Shown here piece by piece: positions 16,867 to 24,009 of a stretch of DNA of 64,000 nt. The stretch comes from Bacilli bacterium. Lineage in GTDB: Bacteria; Bacillota; Bacilli; RF39; UBA660. The notes below the pieces were generated by a model. The model saw nothing but the letters and a program-made list of their open reading frames with translations, ran no database searches and had not been told where the DNA came from. Every line of letters starts with the position of its first letter. Within the stretch, counting starts at the first letter, position 1. Location of the stretch: assembly GCA_017525855.1 (NCBI GenBank), contig JAFXSE010000118.1, forward strand, positions 248,001 through 312,000. Direction: 5' to 3'. The position numbers and the translations under genes were made by a program.

Positions 16867-17361
16867 TTATTGTTTTATATACTCTAATACTTTTTGATAA
16901 GGTTTTATATTGCCTTCTCTAAACTCCCCATTTTCAATAAATGTTGCTATTTCATCTTGAGTATACCATTTAACACTTTCAACTTCTTCTGTTTGCAATG
17001 TTAATTTATTAGGATCTATTTCCATTTTTGTATAGAATGTTTCTAAAAAACAATTTCTAAATAAAATAGTGTCTACAAAACTAAACTCATTTGATGATAT
17101 ATCAATACCTAATTCTTCTTTACATTCTTTAATAACTGTTTCTATTGCACTATCTCCATAAGTTACATGTCCTCCGGTAGTTGCAATACATGAATGCCTT
17201 GATTTAGACGTTTTCTGCAACAAAAATTCACCTTTATTATTTTCAATAAATATTAAAACAATCATGAAATGCTTTCCATCTGGTAAATTATATTTTTCGT
17301 CACGACTAACTTTTTCATTTAGTACTTTTTTCTTTTCATCAAATACTTGTAAATATTCCAT
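16867..17361 (-). CDS. NUDIX hydrolase
   Basis: 164 residues. A NUDIX box, GGHVTYGDSAIETVIKECKE then ELG, lies near 60-82; it keeps the catalytic Glu residues though the usual Arg is Lys. NUDIX enzymes hydrolyse nucleoside-diphosphate-linked compounds. The N-terminal part resembles IPP-isomerase-like and MutT-like members (LQVFDEKKKVLNE). It starts 12 bases after the stop of intact rlmD, with an SD (AAGGAG), so it is the first module behind rlmD and probably co-transcribed with it. Confidence 0.88.
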   Translation of the reverse strand: MEYLQVFDEKKKVLNEKVSRDEKYNLPDGKHFMIVLIFIENNKGEFLLQKTSKSRHSCIATTGGHVTYGDSAIETVIKECKEELGIDISSNEFSFVDTILFRNCFLETFYTKMEIDPNKLTLQTEEVESVKWYTQDEIATFIENGEFREGNIKPYQKVLEYIKQ

Positions 17362-17373
17362 ATTCTTCTCTCC

Positions 17374-18570
17374 TTACTTCCTTTCTAAAACTGCGATGGA
17401 TTCGCAATGATAAGTTCTAGGGAACATGTTAAAAAGTTCTATTTCTTTTAATTCGTAGTTATCAAGATTTTTAATATCCCTCGCAAGTGTTACAGGATCA
17501 CATGACACATAAATAATATTTTGAGCCTTACTATTATTCAACACTTCAATTGCACTTTTTTCTATCCCAGCTCTTGGAGGATCAACAATAATAGTATCAA
17601 AATTCATTAATTTAGCATCAATTATATCTTCAACCTTACCACATTTAAAACTTATATTATTAACATTATTTAACTCTTTATTTTTAAATGCACTATCAAC
17701 AGATTCTCTAACCACTTCAATTCCTAAAACTTGATCAACATAATTTGAAACACATATTCCTATTGTACCAACGCCACAATATAAATCCAATACTTTGTAA
17801 CTACTTTTTTTCTTAATAATCTCAATTATTCTTTTATACATAGCTTCTACTATATCTTTATTAATCTGAAAAAAAGAATTACTTGATACATAGAACCTTT
17901 TATCAAGAATAGCTGACTCTATAAATTCATTTTTAATCACTTTATCATTTACTATTAAGCTATCACAAATACTTTTAAAATTAGAAAGATTTCTTACTTT
18001 TCCCTCAATCTTAATCATTACAATATGATTATCATTTGATGTTCTAATCATTATTTTAGAAATACCATCTTCTTCTTTTACAATATCTTTTAATTTGAAA
18101 ATAACTTCATTTATTTTAGGAACAACTAAATAACACTTATCAATTTCTATAAAACTATGACTGTTTTCTTCCAATAAACCAATTTTTCCGTTTTTTACTC
18201 TTAAAGTAACTTTGTTACGATAATTATATTCGTTTAAACTAGTAATTTTTTCTATACTAGTATTAATACCCGCAAACTTTTTTAAAATACTTTCTATCTT
18301 TTTAATTTTATATTTTTCTTCATCTTTTAAAGAAATATGCTCTAAATTACATCCACCACAAATATTATAATATTTACATTTTGGTTTAATTCTTTTGTCA
18401 CTTTTTTCTATGTATTCTTTTACTCTTGCAACTAAATAATTCTTTTTTTCATTAACAATTTCTAAATCTATAACTTCACCATCAATAGCATCTTTTACAA
18501 AACATATTTTATTATTAATTCTTGTTATTCCTCTTCCAAAATCATCTAAACTATCTATTCTACATTTCAT
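17374..18570 (-). CDS. rlmD: 23S rRNA (uracil-5-)-methyltransferase, RlmD/RumA family
   Basis: SAM-dependent enzyme that makes 5-methyluridine in 23S rRNA. 398 residues: an RNA-binding N-terminal barrel, Fe-S cysteines CKYYNICGGC near 82-91, then SFFQIN, the SAM site DLYCGVGTIGI, VDPPRAG and the catalytic YVSCDP. It ends in PRTYHCESIAVLERK. It is complete and is the only full copy in the window, but its last 36 bases recur at sites B, C, D and E downstream. Its final codons AGAAAGGAAG also look like an SD for the next gene. The gene is divergent from the germination receptor gene. It may modify more than one uridine, as RlmCD does. Confidence 0.92.
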   Translation of the reverse strand: MKCRIDSLDDFGRGITRINNKICFVKDAIDGEVIDLEIVNEKKNYLVARVKEYIEKSDKRIKPKCKYYNICGGCNLEHISLKDEEKYKIKKIESILKKFAGINTSIEKITSLNEYNYRNKVTLRVKNGKIGLLEENSHSFIEIDKCYLVVPKINEVIFKLKDIVKEEDGISKIMIRTSNDNHIVMIKIEGKVRNLSNFKSICDSLIVNDKVIKNEFIESAILDKRFYVSSNSFFQINKDIVEAMYKRIIEIIKKKSSYKVLDLYCGVGTIGICVSNYVDQVLGIEVVRESVDSAFKNKELNNVNNISFKCGKVEDIIDAKLMNFDTIIVDPPRAGIEKSAIEVLNNSKAQNIIYVSCDPVTLARDIKNLDNYELKEIELFNMFPRTYHCESIAVLERK

Positions 18571-18635
18571 TTACTTCACCAATTAAATTATACATAAAAA
18601 TATAGTATTTGACCATACTAAATATGGTGAATAAC

Positions 18636-20045
18636 ATGTATGAAATCTTAAACAAATTAAAAGAAAAAACAGGTCTTAGCAAAGATTATATTTATAAAGA
18701 ATTTAATATTAATAATATAAAAGTAAATATAGTATTTAATGAAGTATTAACATCTTCTAATATGATTAATGAATTTATATTAAAAAGACTAACTGTTTTG
18801 GAAGATAAAGATTTAACTTCCTTAGAAAATACTATACCAGATAGAAATATTTTAATAATAGAAGAAAAAGATATTTTAAATTATATACATAATGGTTATA
18901 TAATAATCCTTACTGAAAAAAAAATCTATGCTTTTGAAGAAAGAGCAAACCTAGATAGAGGGATACAAACAATTACTAGTGAATTAACTATAAAGGGTCC
19001 AAAAGATGCATTTTCAGAAAATTTTAATACCAACTTAGGTCTTATTAGAAGAAGAATAAAAACTACAAATTTAGAGTGTTTTGATATGTCTATTGGAAGA
19101 GAAACAAAAACAAAGGTTGGAATACTTTATATGAAAAACATTACCGATAAGGACCTAATTGAAAAAGTAAAACTTAAACTTTCAACTATAGATATAGATG
19201 GTATTATTGACTCAACCTATTTAAAAGAAAACTTAGAATCAAAAAACAACAACTTTTTTCCAACTATTATGTCAACAGAAAGGCCAGATAAAGTTTCGAT
19301 GTCCCTACTTGAAGGAAAAATAGCTATAATTGTTGATATGAGCCCATATGTTTTAATTATGCCTAACTACTTTATTGACTTCTTTCATACTGTTGATGAT
19401 TACTATCAAAAACCCATTAATACAACTTTTATTAGATTTGTAAGACTTCTAGCCTTTTTCATTTCTATATTTGTACCAGCATTATACATAATGGTTACAA
19501 CTCATAATCATGAGTTTGTAAGCCTTGATATGCTACTTTCTTTAAAAGCACAGCGAGAAAGTGTTCCTTTCTCTGCAATAACAGAAGCACTTTTTATGAT
19601 GCTTTGTTTTGAAATATTAAGAGAAAGTGATATCAGAATGTCATCTACTAGCGGTAACGCCGTATCTATTCTTGGAGGTCTAATCTTAGGAGATGCAGCT
19701 GTTAGTGCAGGAATAATTTCTCCAATCATGATCATAGTAGTAGCAATATCAGCAATATCAGGATTAACTTTCACATCCATTGAATTAGTTAGTGCAATTA
19801 GATGGTGGAGATTAATACTTATTATTTTAGCTGCTATACTTGGTATATGGGGAATAATTATTGGTACTATCATATTAATAATAAGATTAATGACTATTAA
19901 AAATTTTGATAGAAATTATTTAACCCCACTATTTCCATTTATAAAAACAGAATATAAAGATAATATTATTAAAACAAGTAACAAAGGTGAAAAATACCGT
20001 AATCCTACACTTACTAAAAATGTGAAAAGAGGTCATTTTAGATGA
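18636..20045 (+). CDS. gerA: GerA-family spore germination receptor, A subunit
   Basis: Inner-membrane subunit of a nutrient germinant receptor in spores. The PF03323-type layout is present: a hydrophilic N-terminal half with SIGRETKTKVGILYMKNI and DSTYLKENLE, then PNYFIDFFHTVDDYY, and a C-terminal half with about five helices including ALYIMVTTHNHEF, PFSAITEALFMMLCFEILRES and ISIVGG-like SILGGLILGDAAV. The start is ATG at 18636 with SD GGTGA; a TTG in frame at 18609 lacks an SD. It overlaps the next gene by four bases (ATGA) and ends in TGA. No B subunit gene is seen beside it. Confidence 0.88.
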   Translation: MYEILNKLKEKTGLSKDYIYKEFNINNIKVNIVFNEVLTSSNMINEFILKRLTVLEDKDLTSLENTIPDRNILIIEEKDILNYIHNGYIIILTEKKIYAFEERANLDRGIQTITSELTIKGPKDAFSENFNTNLGLIRRRIKTTNLECFDMSIGRETKTKVGILYMKNITDKDLIEKVKLKLSTIDIDGIIDSTYLKENLESKNNNFFPTIMSTERPDKVSMSLLEGKIAIIVDMSPYVLIMPNYFIDFFHTVDDYYQKPINTTFIRFVRLLAFFISIFVPALYIMVTTHNHEFVSLDMLLSLKAQRESVPFSAITEALFMMLCFEILRESDIRMSSTSGNAVSILGGLILGDAAVSAGIISPIMIIVVAISAISGLTFTSIELVSAIRWWRLILIILAAILGIWGIIIGTIILIIRLMTIKNFDRNYLTPLFPFIKTEYKDNIIKTSNKGEKYRNPTLTKNVKRGHFR

Positions 20046-20617
20046 AAAAGAAAATCATAATAATATTATTAATTACGTTTTTTATAACATCATGTTCAAA
20101 ATATGAAGAATTAAATAATCTAGCAATAATTAGTAATATTACTATCACATATAAAAATAAAAATTATATAGTAACTATGCAAGAAATTATTCCTAAAGAA
20201 AAAAACAATAAAGTAGAATATGATTATAATTATAGAACAGGAAGCTCAAAAAGATTAAAGAATGCCTTTTCAAATATAATAAATCACTCTCCTAAAAAAA
20301 TTTATTTAAAAAAATTGCAAAACATCATTATAGAAAACAAGAACAAGAAAAAAACATTAACAGACTTATTAAAATATGTTAAAAAAAATAATAATATTAA
20401 TAGAGATTCATCTATTGTTATTACCAAAAACAATTTAAATAAAGTTATTAAAATAAACAAAAATTATAAATATATAGATAGTGTTTTAAAGAATAAAAAA
20501 ATCTCTTTAAAAGATTTAAAAAAGCTTTACAAAAAGAAAAAGAAGATAGCACTTCCTCTTCTTAAAATCCAAGACAAAGAATTAATATTTGATAAATATA
20601 TCTATTTACAAGAATAA
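20042..20617 (+). CDS. GerC-like germination lipoprotein (short)
   Basis: 191 residues starting with a lipoprotein signal (MKKKIIIILLITFFITSCSK; lipobox ITSC). The following YEELNNLAIISNI matches the start of mature GerC proteins, which read 'D..EIN.LAIV'. The usual length is 350-400 residues, so this is about half size. The second half is very Lys-rich and simple in composition (KKKTLTDLLKYVKK, KDLKKLYKKKKK). It overlaps the GerA gene by four bases and converges on the next minus-strand gene, with which it overlaps by 16 bases. It probably works with the A subunit, though with reduced size. Confidence 0.7.
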   Translation: MKKKIIIILLITFFITSCSKYEELNNLAIISNITITYKNKNYIVTMQEIIPKEKNNKVEYDYNYRTGSSKRLKNAFSNIINHSPKKIYLKKLQNIIIENKNKKKTLTDLLKYVKKNNNINRDSSIVITKNNLNKVIKINKNYKYIDSVLKNKKISLKDLKKLYKKKKKIALPLLKIQDKELIFDKYIYLQE

Positions 20618-21066
20618 CCAATACTTTCGTAATATTTTCTAACAGTATTATAATTAGAAAATATTTTTTTAATTTGCTTATTATTGTGATAATATTTATA
20701 AGTTTCATTAGTCAATTTTACTTCACTAACATTATTATTAACAACATATACTGTCCCAACAAGAGATGCATAATAATTTAATAAGACTACTGATTTAGTA
20801 GGACTATTTACATATTGTTCGCTACCATTATGAATTTTAGAATTATTAACAAATATAAAATCTATAGTATCAACTTCATTATTTTTATATTTAGTAGTAA
20901 CTGTTATTTTATGTTTATCACTTGCATTAATTGAACATACTAACTTATCTTTGTTAGCTACTACCTTTCTATTCTTATAAATATTCCTAAACAAAGGGGG
21001 CAAAATTATAAAAAGTAAAGCAACTACAATAACTATAATTACGAATATAATTTTCTTATTTTTCAT
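20602..21066 (-). CDS. Membrane-anchored protein of unknown function
   Basis: 154 residues from ATG at 21066, chosen for SD GAGGAG. One N-terminal helix (KIIFVIIVIVVALLFIILPP) precedes an extracytoplasmic beta-rich part with a Cys in KLVCSINAS and one at the C-terminus (GYSCK), which could form a disulfide. The pattern resembles small lipoprotein-like DUF1307 proteins but lacks a lipobox. It shares a short gap with the upstream membrane protein gene, so the two may form an operon. No function assigned. Confidence 0.7.
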   Translation of the reverse strand: MKNKKIIFVIIVIVVALLFIILPPLFRNIYKNRKVVANKDKLVCSINASDKHKITVTTKYKNNEVDTIDFIFVNNSKIHNGSEQYVNSPTKSVVLLNYYASLVGTVYVVNNNVSEVKLTNETYKYYHNNKQIKKIFSNYNTVRKYYESIGYSCK

Positions 21067-21076
21067 ATAATTCTCC

Positions 21077-21490
21077 TCACAAAATCTCAATTATTTCTTC
21101 TTTTTGTTTATTATTCATATATTCACTATTTTCCAAATCATTAATCATAATACTTATTTGTTTTTGTTGTTCAACTTTATTTATACCAAAATTTTCTTTC
21201 CTAATAAACTTAATAAAATTATACAAAAGAAGTAAATTAATAGATATCATTATTGCAAAAATGACAAAAGCAGGTATAGCAGTAAAATATAAATAATCCA
21301 CTTTTAAAATAACGTTTTTAAAATAAATCATTAAGAAAAAGGTTGTTATTAAAATACTAATTACATATATATTAAAATGAATAGTATATAAATTCTTTTT
21401 TGTTTTACTTGCCTTTAATGAAAAAACAATTAAAAAAATGAAATATAAAGAGATAAATATACTACTAAAAGCAAAGATTATTTTATACAT
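21077..21490 (-). CDS. Small four-helix membrane protein of unknown function
   Basis: 137 residues with hydrophobic segments near 4-26, 38-60, 68-96 and a charged C-terminal tail (KVEQQKQISIMINDLE). Strong SD AGGAGG. It precedes the membrane-anchored gene by 10 bases. I do not recognise a family. Confidence 0.7.
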   Translation of the reverse strand: MYKIIFAFSSIFISLYFIFLIVFSLKASKTKKNLYTIHFNIYVISILITTFFLMIYFKNVILKVDYLYFTAIPAFVIFAIMISINLLLLYNFIKFIRKENFGINKVEQQKQISIMINDLENSEYMNNKQKEEIIEIL

Positions 21491-21545
21491 AATAACTACC
21501 TCCTATATTAATATATTATCATAACAAAATCATTTTGTTAACAGT

Positions 21546-22328
21546 TTATTCATGTTTCAAACCACAATGAGGACAATATGGCGTCTCTACTAAAACACCA
21601 CACCTTGGACAATATTTATTTTTATAAAAAATCTTTCTATTAACACTAGCTACCTGTTTTAGTTTACTATGACTGTAAACAAAGAAAAGAATTATTAAAA
21701 CCAATAATACAAAAAGAAAGAATATATTACCTAAAAACAAAAAGTAATCATAGATTCCATGAGCAAGAATTGGAATAACTAAACTTAAAGCTATATTTTT
21801 CTTATATAATTTTTTATTATTATTCTTTTTAGATAATTTAGCTAATAAAAGATAATATCCCATTATAATACCAAAACACATATGACCAGGGACTGATGTA
21901 ATAGCTCTCAATAATGCAGATAAAAAGCCACCTTGAACAACATATAATACATTTTCAATACAAGCAAATCCTAAAGAAACAAAAGTTGAATAAACTATAA
22001 TATCAAAAGTTTCATCAAAATTTTTACTTCTAAATCCAATTAACATTGTAAACAACCATTTACATAATTCCTCTACTAAAGCAACACCAATAAAAACATA
22101 TATTGCTAATTGTAAAAAGTCCAAACTTTTAACTTCTAAATCAAATATTGGAAAGATAGAACTCATAATATAACTAATCAAAACTACTAAAAAGCACGCC
22201 AAAAATCCAGAGAAAAAAAGAGCCACTAAAAGACCTTTAGGTTCTTTTTGTTTATCCTTACTATTAATATAAAAAATAAATAAAACAACAGGTAAAACTG
22301 CTAAAATAAGTAATAATACTAGTTTCAT
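21546..22328 (-). CDS. prsW: PrsW-family intramembrane protease with zinc ribbon
   Basis: 260 residues from ATG at 22328 (SD AGAGGG). Eight or so helices carry the PrsW motifs: VALVEELCKW (two Glu, the catalytic pair), FDETFDIIVYSTFVSLGFA then CIENVLYV, and PGHMCFGIIMGYY. PrsW cleaves an anti-sigma factor to activate an envelope-stress sigma factor in Bacillus, and no sigma/anti-sigma pair is beside it here. The C-terminus adds a zinc ribbon, CPRCGV...CPHCG, not present in classical PrsW. Protease family confident, substrate unknown. Confidence 0.85.
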   Translation of the reverse strand: MKLVLLLILAVLPVVLFIFYINSKDKQKEPKGLLVALFFSGFLACFLVVLISYIMSSIFPIFDLEVKSLDFLQLAIYVFIGVALVEELCKWLFTMLIGFRSKNFDETFDIIVYSTFVSLGFACIENVLYVVQGGFLSALLRAITSVPGHMCFGIIMGYYLLLAKLSKKNNNKKLYKKNIALSLVIPILAHGIYDYFLFLGNIFFLFVLLVLIILFFVYSHSKLKQVASVNRKIFYKNKYCPRCGVLVETPYCPHCGLKHE

Positions 22329-22414
22329 AAAAATACCCTCTACTATAATATATATTTTAACAAACATTACTTACTTAAACAATATGATTGTATCATTATT
22401 GACAGTTTTATTGC

Positions 22415-22441
22415 CAAAAAAAAGGACTCCAATTAAGTCCT
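22415..22441 (-). terminator. tRNA-Ala terminator
   Basis: Stem AGGACT/AGTCCT then a run of eight T on the minus strand, 13 bases past the CCA end. Confidence 0.8.
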
Positions 22442-22453
22442 ATAAATTCAATA

Positions 22454-22529
22454 TGGTGGAGCATAGCGGGATCGAACCGCTGACCTCCACGGTGCAAACG
22501 TGGCGCTCTCCCAGCTGAGCTAATGCCCC
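22454..22529 (-). tRNA. tRNA-Ala (anticodon UGC)
   Basis: 76-base cloverleaf. Acceptor arms GGGGCAT/ATGCTCC pair fully, with encoded ACCA; D arm GCTCAGCTGGGAGAGC; anticodon stem CCACG/CGTGG around loop TTTGCAC (anticodon TGC); T arm GCGGTTCGATCCCGC. It stands as a single gene with its own promoter and terminator. Confidence 0.97.
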
Positions 22530-22562
22530 ATACTAATACCAGTTCTTCAAACCAGTAATTAG

Positions 22563-22591
22563 ATTATAACAAACCAATATATAAAAGTCAA
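22563..22591 (-). promoter_or_regulatory. tRNA-Ala promoter
   Basis: Minus strand TTGACT, 17-base spacer, TATAAT, about 34 bases before the mature 5' end. Confidence 0.8.
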
Positions 22592-22609
22592 TAAATAATA
22601 TTGCATTTT

Positions 22610-23371
22610 TTATTTTTTTTGAAGCATAAAGACTTTATTTAATTTATCTTTTTCAAAAAAAACACCATCTTTATCATTAATTATATGCATACATCCCCTT
22701 TTAAAATCTTTTATTGACTTAACAATACATATTTTATTAAAAGAATATGAATATAAATATCTTTCTAATAAAAATTTATCAAAATAGTATTTTTTTTCCT
22801 TATTAGCCTCATGAACCTTATATAGTAAAAAAAGAATCATAAATATATAATTTATTTTAAAATAAAATGGTAAAAATAAAGCTAAAACAATAATAATGAT
22901 ATAAGAAATAATAATAGTTATATTAAAACTACTTCTATAAGAAAAAAATAAACTTAATATTAAGTTGATTATTTTCCCGCCATCAAGTGGATATATAGGA
23001 AGTAAATTAAATAATAAAATGGAATAATGAATATATTTTAAAAAATCTAAAGACCTATCATATGGATAATAGTTAAATAATAAAAGATAAGTAATACATT
23101 GCATTAATGGTCCATTTATTAAAACCAACAATTCCTTAAGCCAAGAAACATTAATTTGGCTAGTAAATTTAGATATTCCACCAGTAGGATATAAATATAT
23201 TTTATCAACTTCAAACTTTAATAATCTTGCCGTCTCAAAATGACCTAATTCATGGATAAAGATTAAAGAAAACACAAAGATAAATTGCTCAAAATAACCT
23301 ATAAGAATAGACAAAAAAGCAAAAACGTATAAGCTAGGATGAACATAGATATTAAATATATTTTTTATAAT
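22610..23371 (-). CDS. spoIVFB: SpoIVFB-like site-2 metalloprotease
   Basis: Intramembrane zinc protease that cleaves pro-sigma-K during sporulation. Motifs are IFIHELGHF (zinc site) and NLLPIYPLDGG (third ligand), with six helices and a C-terminal CBS-like tail. An ATG does not open the frame: the first TTG (23314) lies after the conserved N-terminal helix, which is encoded upstream as NIYVHPSLYVFAFLSILIG. The only codons able to open that helix are ATT at 23371 (after SD-like AGGGAAG) or ATA nearby, overlapping spoIVFA by 20 bases. That extension is chosen here because family members have this helix. About 253 residues. Confidence 0.82.
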   Translation of the reverse strand: MIKNIFNIYVHPSLYVFAFLSILIGYFEQFIFVFSLIFIHELGHFETARLLKFEVDKIYLYPTGGISKFTSQINVSWLKELLVLINGPLMQCITYLLLFNYYPYDRSLDFLKYIHYSILLFNLLPIYPLDGGKIINLILSLFFSYRSSFNITIIISYIIIIVLALFLPFYFKINYIFMILFLLYKVHEANKEKKYYFDKFLLERYLYSYSFNKICIVKSIKDFKRGCMHIINDKDGVFFEKDKLNKVFMLQKK

Positions 23372-23942
23372 CTAAAAACTTCCCTTTTTCCTCAAATAGT
23401 AAATAAATATTTTTATCTTTTGCCTCACCTATTAGATCACCTTTTTTTACATAATCATACATTTTAATATTTTTAGGATTTATATTACTATACCAAGTAT
23501 CAATACCATTAATCTGCTCAACTATAACAGTATACCCATATTCTTCTTTTTCTCCCATAAAAATAATAATTCCACTTTCTAAAGCAGGAATCAAATATCC
23601 TGTATTTACCTCCAATTTAACACCATCTTTGTAAACACTCTCACTATTATATGAAATTTTTTCTGAAAAAACTTCCTTTGTCTCTTCTACCTCACCAATA
23701 TATTTTCCAAAATACTTATTATATATTTTTTTTAATTTAGTAAAATGAATACTTTCTTGATATAAATAATTAGATATTTTTTTTGCATAACTTGGATTAC
23801 TCTTTATAAGAATTAAACCACATAAAAGAATTATCATTGAAATTAAAAACTTATTTATAAATGATCTAATACCATTTTTTAATTTGATACTTTTATTACT
23901 ATAACTACTATTTCTACTTTTTCTATAATCATCTATATTCAT
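23352..23942 (-). CDS. spoIVFA: SpoIVFA-like membrane protein with degenerate LytM domain
   Basis: 196 residues. One transmembrane helix near 30-48 (FLISMIILLCGLILI) and a C-terminal M23/LytM-like beta domain (PALESGIIIFMGEKEEYGYT, DYVKKGDLIGEA) lacking the His/Asp zinc ligands. That is the layout of SpoIVFA, which anchors and holds SpoIVFB inactive until engulfment is complete. It lies directly upstream of spoIVFB with overlapping reading frames, as in Bacillus. The assignment rests on architecture and neighbour more than on sequence identity. Confidence 0.78.
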   Translation of the reverse strand: MNIDDYRKSRNSSYSNKSIKLKNGIRSFINKFLISMIILLCGLILIKSNPSYAKKISNYLYQESIHFTKLKKIYNKYFGKYIGEVEETKEVFSEKISYNSESVYKDGVKLEVNTGYLIPALESGIIIFMGEKEEYGYTVIVEQINGIDTWYSNINPKNIKMYDYVKKGDLIGEAKDKNIYLLFEEKGKFLDYKKYI

Positions 23943-23980
23943 ATTATTATCTCCTCAAATAATTATATGTAAAAAGAAAA

Positions 23981-24005
23981 AAAAAAGAACTCCATAAAGG
24001 AGTTC
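23981..24005 (-). terminator. Terminator after the metallo-beta-lactamase gene
   Basis: Stem GAACTCC/GGAGTTC with loop ATAAA, followed on the minus strand by ten T. Confidence 0.85.
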
Positions 24006-24009
24006 ATAA

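Noticed and set aside
12806..17410. Classical integron (attC sites and integrase)
   Set aside because: Junctions lack the paired RYYYAAC/GTTRRRY arms of attC, and no integrase gene is in the window. The similarity is in layout only.
19508..19873. Minus-strand frame inside the GerA gene
   Set aside because: Antisense shadow of conserved membrane helices.
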